The notes beneath the pieces are model-generated. The model did not search any database and was not told the DNA's origin. It saw only the letters and a program-made list of their open reading frames with translations. A DNA stretch of 34,482 nucleotides. Origin: Candidatus Omnitrophota bacterium. Lineage in GTDB: Bacteria; Omnitrophota; Gorgyraeia; Zapsychrales; Fredricksoniimonadaceae. This document shows positions 32,899 through 34,482 of this stretch, piece by piece. The stretch is from the NCBI GenBank assembly GCA_903944345.1, contig CAJARJ010000004.1, positions 1-34,482 on the forward strand, given 5' to 3'. A program made the position numbers and the translations under genes. How positions within the stretch are numbered: position 1 is the first letter of the stretch; each line of letters starts with the position of its first letter.

Positions 32899-33000
32899 TT
32901 CTACTTATGCGAAATTGGGAGAGTTCTAGGCAATGGGAATTTTAAGCGATACTATTTCTTTTTAGGAACCTTCGCTCACAAGGCGAGGGTTTTTGTTTTT
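32899..33000 (+). ncRNA. candidate attenuated leader or small RNA
   Basis: A promoter at 32865-32892 and a terminator at 32969-33000 bound a transcript of about 100 bases that lies just before the second hydrolase gene. It could be a free-standing small RNA or a leader whose terminator must be overcome for expression. No known riboswitch pattern was recognised. No open frame of note lies inside. Confidence 0.4.
32969..33000 (+). terminator. intrinsic terminator in front of the second hydrolase gene
   Basis: CCTTCGC pairs with GCGAGGG (one G-U pair) around a short loop, followed by TTTTTGTTTTT. The ribosome site AAAGGAG starts one base after the T-run, so the terminator lies within the 5' leader of the next gene. 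Confidence 0.75.
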
Positions 33001-33014
33001 AAAGGAGACAATGT

Positions 33015-34109
33015 ATGGGATACGAAGTTGATTTTATGCCAGTTGGGGAAGGCAAGCGTGGCGGAGATGCAATTTCTTTACGATACGGCAATCTTAATGG
33101 CGACAGAAAAGAACAAATTGTCGTAGTGATTGATGGCGGCACAAAGGAGTCCGGTGAGAAGTTGGTAGCGAATATTAACCAGTGGTATAAAACAAACGAA
33201 GTGGATTATGCTGTGTCCACACATTTACATGCTGACCATTCATCTGGACTTTCAGTTGTTTTAGAGAAAATGAAAGTAAAGAAGTTGTTAATGCATCGTC
33301 CTTGGAATCATGCGTCGGATATCAAAAATTTCTTTCAGAATGGCAGGTTGACCGTAACCGGCCTTAAGGATAGCTTAAAGGCATCGCTTGAAAATTCGTG
33401 TGAGCTAGAAAAAATCGCTCAGCGGAAAGGAATACCGATTGTTGAGCCATTTTCTGACAACGCCGGAGTTATTGGCGATTCGTTAGTAGTGCTAAGTCCT
33501 AGCGTAAAATTTTATGAGGCGTTATTACCACATTACGTTGAGACTCCTGAGGCTAAAGAGCCTGTCGGAGTGTTTGAAAAATTTTATGAAGGGGCTAAAG
33601 AAGCAGTAAGGTGGCTTCAGGAAAACTGGGGAATTGAGACACTTAAAGACCCCGAAGAGAACAAAGTTAATGCTGAAAATAATTCTAGCGTTGTGCTCTT
33701 GTTGCGGGTTGACGGTAACCAAATCCTTTTTACAGGAGATGCTGGTGTTGAGGCATTGAATGAAGCGATTGCAAAAGCTTCCTCACTAGGAATTGATTTA
33801 AGCAAAGTTTCGCGTATACAAATACCGCATCATGGGAGCAAACATAATGTTGGGCCTACAATCTTAAACTACCTTATTGGGCCAAAGAATAACGAGGAAA
33901 AGAAACTTAAAACTGTTTATATTAGCGTGCCTAAAGAAGGAGACCCAAAGCATCCGTCGAGGAAAGTGGTAAATGCTCTGAAACGTCGCGGAGCAGATGT
34001 CTACGTGACTAAAGGAAACACATTGCATCATTGGATTGATGCTCCGGAGCGTGCCGGATGGAATTCTGCTGTTCCATTGGGTTTTTACAATGAAGTTGAA
34101 GAGGATTAG
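33015..34109 (+). CDS. ComEC-type metallo-beta-lactamase-fold hydrolase (second)
   Basis: This 364-residue soluble MBL-fold protein carries H70-L-H72-A-D74-H75 (THLHADH), an FTGDAG aspartate, and H272-H273 in IPHHGSKHN, then KHPSRKVVNALKRRG. It belongs to the same ComEC-like hydrolase group as the first but is clearly diverged, with a different insertion (about residues 100-215). It should bind two metal ions and probably hydrolyses phosphodiester bonds. The ATG at 33015 is preceded by AAAGGAG; an out-of-frame ATG at 33011 is ignored. No signal or membrane segment is present. The lipase-like frame starts 11 bases after the stop, so the two form a pair. Expression may be gated by the terminator just upstream. 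Confidence 0.85.
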   Translation: MGYEVDFMPVGEGKRGGDAISLRYGNLNGDRKEQIVVVIDGGTKESGEKLVANINQWYKTNEVDYAVSTHLHADHSSGLSVVLEKMKVKKLLMHRPWNHASDIKNFFQNGRLTVTGLKDSLKASLENSCELEKIAQRKGIPIVEPFSDNAGVIGDSLVVLSPSVKFYEALLPHYVETPEAKEPVGVFEKFYEGAKEAVRWLQENWGIETLKDPEENKVNAENNSSVVLLLRVDGNQILFTGDAGVEALNEAIAKASSLGIDLSKVSRIQIPHHGSKHNVGPTILNYLIGPKNNEEKKLKTVYISVPKEGDPKHPSRKVVNALKRRGADVYVTKGNTLHHWIDAPERAGWNSAVPLGFYNEVEED

Positions 34110-34120
34110 CGAGGTCAAGG

Positions 34121-34390
34121 ATGGCTACATTGCAGGCTAATATTCAGTACTTTCAATATCCTTCATTATTAACACCGCCAATCTTGCGTGCCGCATACAG
34201 CGATAGGACGGCATGGCTTATGGCTGAGATGTCTCGGCTTGCTTACATCAAGTTTGAGACTTCCCCAGAGAATATGGGATTACTTAGTGCAAGCTTAAAC
34301 ACGGCAGGATTCCAGCTTGTTTCTACTTTTAACGGCACTCGTGTTAGCGGGATTTTAAATACAGCCACTCCTGGTGATGCTGTTTTCTGA
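34121..34390 (+). CDS. N-terminal fragment of a lipase class 3-like protein
   Basis: This 89-residue frame reads like the beginning of a class 3 lipase (alpha/beta hydrolase). YSDRTAWLMAEMSRLAYIKF and TAGFQLVSTFNGTRVSG match the usual helix and following strand, and GDAVF sits where AVxxFRGT normally follows. A TGA stops it before the GxSxG nucleophile region, so it cannot be catalytic as written. The downstream bases in the same frame (VRMVLRAVRRFLD) do not continue as a lipase. It may be broken by frameshift or recombination, or affected by sequence error near the window end. It probably pairs with the hydrolase upstream. Confidence 0.5.
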   Translation: MATLQANIQYFQYPSLLTPPILRAAYSDRTAWLMAEMSRLAYIKFETSPENMGLLSASLNTAGFQLVSTFNGTRVSGILNTATPGDAVF

Positions 34391-34482
34391 GTACGCATGG
34401 TCTTGCGCGCAGTGAGGCGTTTTTTAGACAGTGCTCCTCCTGAGAAGTTTATTTGGCAATAAGCGCGACGCGCGAGGGCGAC
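34391..34482. other. unassigned end of the window
   Basis: These 92 bases are GC-richer than the island. An open stretch in the same frame as the lipase fragment ends at a TAA at 34460, and no gene can be named. They may be flanking chromosome or a contig end. Confidence 0.3.

Larger units (their letters stand above)
29474..34390. other. AT-rich accessory island abutting comEC
   Basis: From about 29474 the DNA is visibly AT-richer, and its codon use differs from everything to the left. Genes here have no homologous neighbours in the housekeeping part. The right limit is unclear: the last 92 bases look GC-richer again. No integrase, transposase or terminal repeat was found. The coordinates mark the composition change, not proven ends. 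Confidence 0.5.

Noticed and set aside
34390-34420. THGLARS in another frame, superficially like the ComEC GTAHxLAxSG motif lost at 29470
   Set aside because: The spacing is off by one and the following residues do not match, so it cannot be used as the other end of comEC.
1-34482. CRISPR array, tRNA or rRNA genes, transposase or integrase genes
   Set aside because: No spaced direct repeats, cloverleaf with a CCA-ready acceptor stem, ribosomal RNA core, or recombinase motif was recognised anywhere.

Overview
The window looks like a chromosomal piece from an uncultivated Gram-negative bacterium, most likely Candidatus Omnitrophota. The main clue is the large secreted protein at 1021-3297. Its internal VIPRKYFSGG motif and its RDGxGVPLP motif near the C-terminus match, from memory, a protein family that is abundant in Omnitrophota and has no known function. 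Sigma70-like promoters (TTGnCA, about 17 bases, often an extended TGn -10) and good Shine-Dalgarno sites recur. Anaerobic-type thiamine synthesis (ThiH) fits an anaerobe.

Layout. 193-921: two single-domain PilZ proteins, probable c-di-GMP receptors. 1021-3297: the lineage-type secreted protein, closed by an intrinsic terminator. 3465-15868: a glycan locus with a GH94-type phosphorylase, an ABC sugar importer (binding lipoprotein and two permeases, no ATPase), a secreted clan-A glycosidase whose N-terminal repeat is shared with the next gene, a periplasmic two-repeat protein, a jelly-roll lipoprotein, a membrane-anchored coiled-coil protein and a LacI-family regulator. The simplest reading is that a beta-glucan-like polymer is trimmed outside, imported as oligosaccharides and phosphorolysed inside, under LacI control. 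The substrate cannot be read from sequence.

15896-28680: housekeeping genes. These are mnmG, a TVP38/TMEM64 membrane protein, tatA-tatC, a divergent thiS-thiG-thiH operon on the minus strand, a stomatin/SPFH protein, a DUF4139-type secreted protein, a small zinc-ribbon membrane protein, leuS, two envelope proteins of unknown function, and comEA.

28686-34482: comEC starts normally after comEA but stops after about 264 codons, at the GTAH motif near 29470. From there the sequence becomes clearly AT-richer and accessory. It holds a tandem ribbon-helix-helix protein without a convincing start, a tight three-gene operon (two unknown proteins and a ComEC-type metallo-beta-lactamase hydrolase), a reverse-strand zinc-ribbon protein, a promoter-leader-terminator unit that could be an attenuator or small RNA, a second ComEC-type hydrolase, and the N-terminal part of a lipase-like protein. 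No transposase or integrase is visible. This island is the best candidate for an undescribed system. A defence or conflict role is inference only.

No stretch longer than 300 bases lacks a gene. The longest intergenic gaps are 1-192 and 32747-33014. No tRNA, rRNA or CRISPR array was seen.
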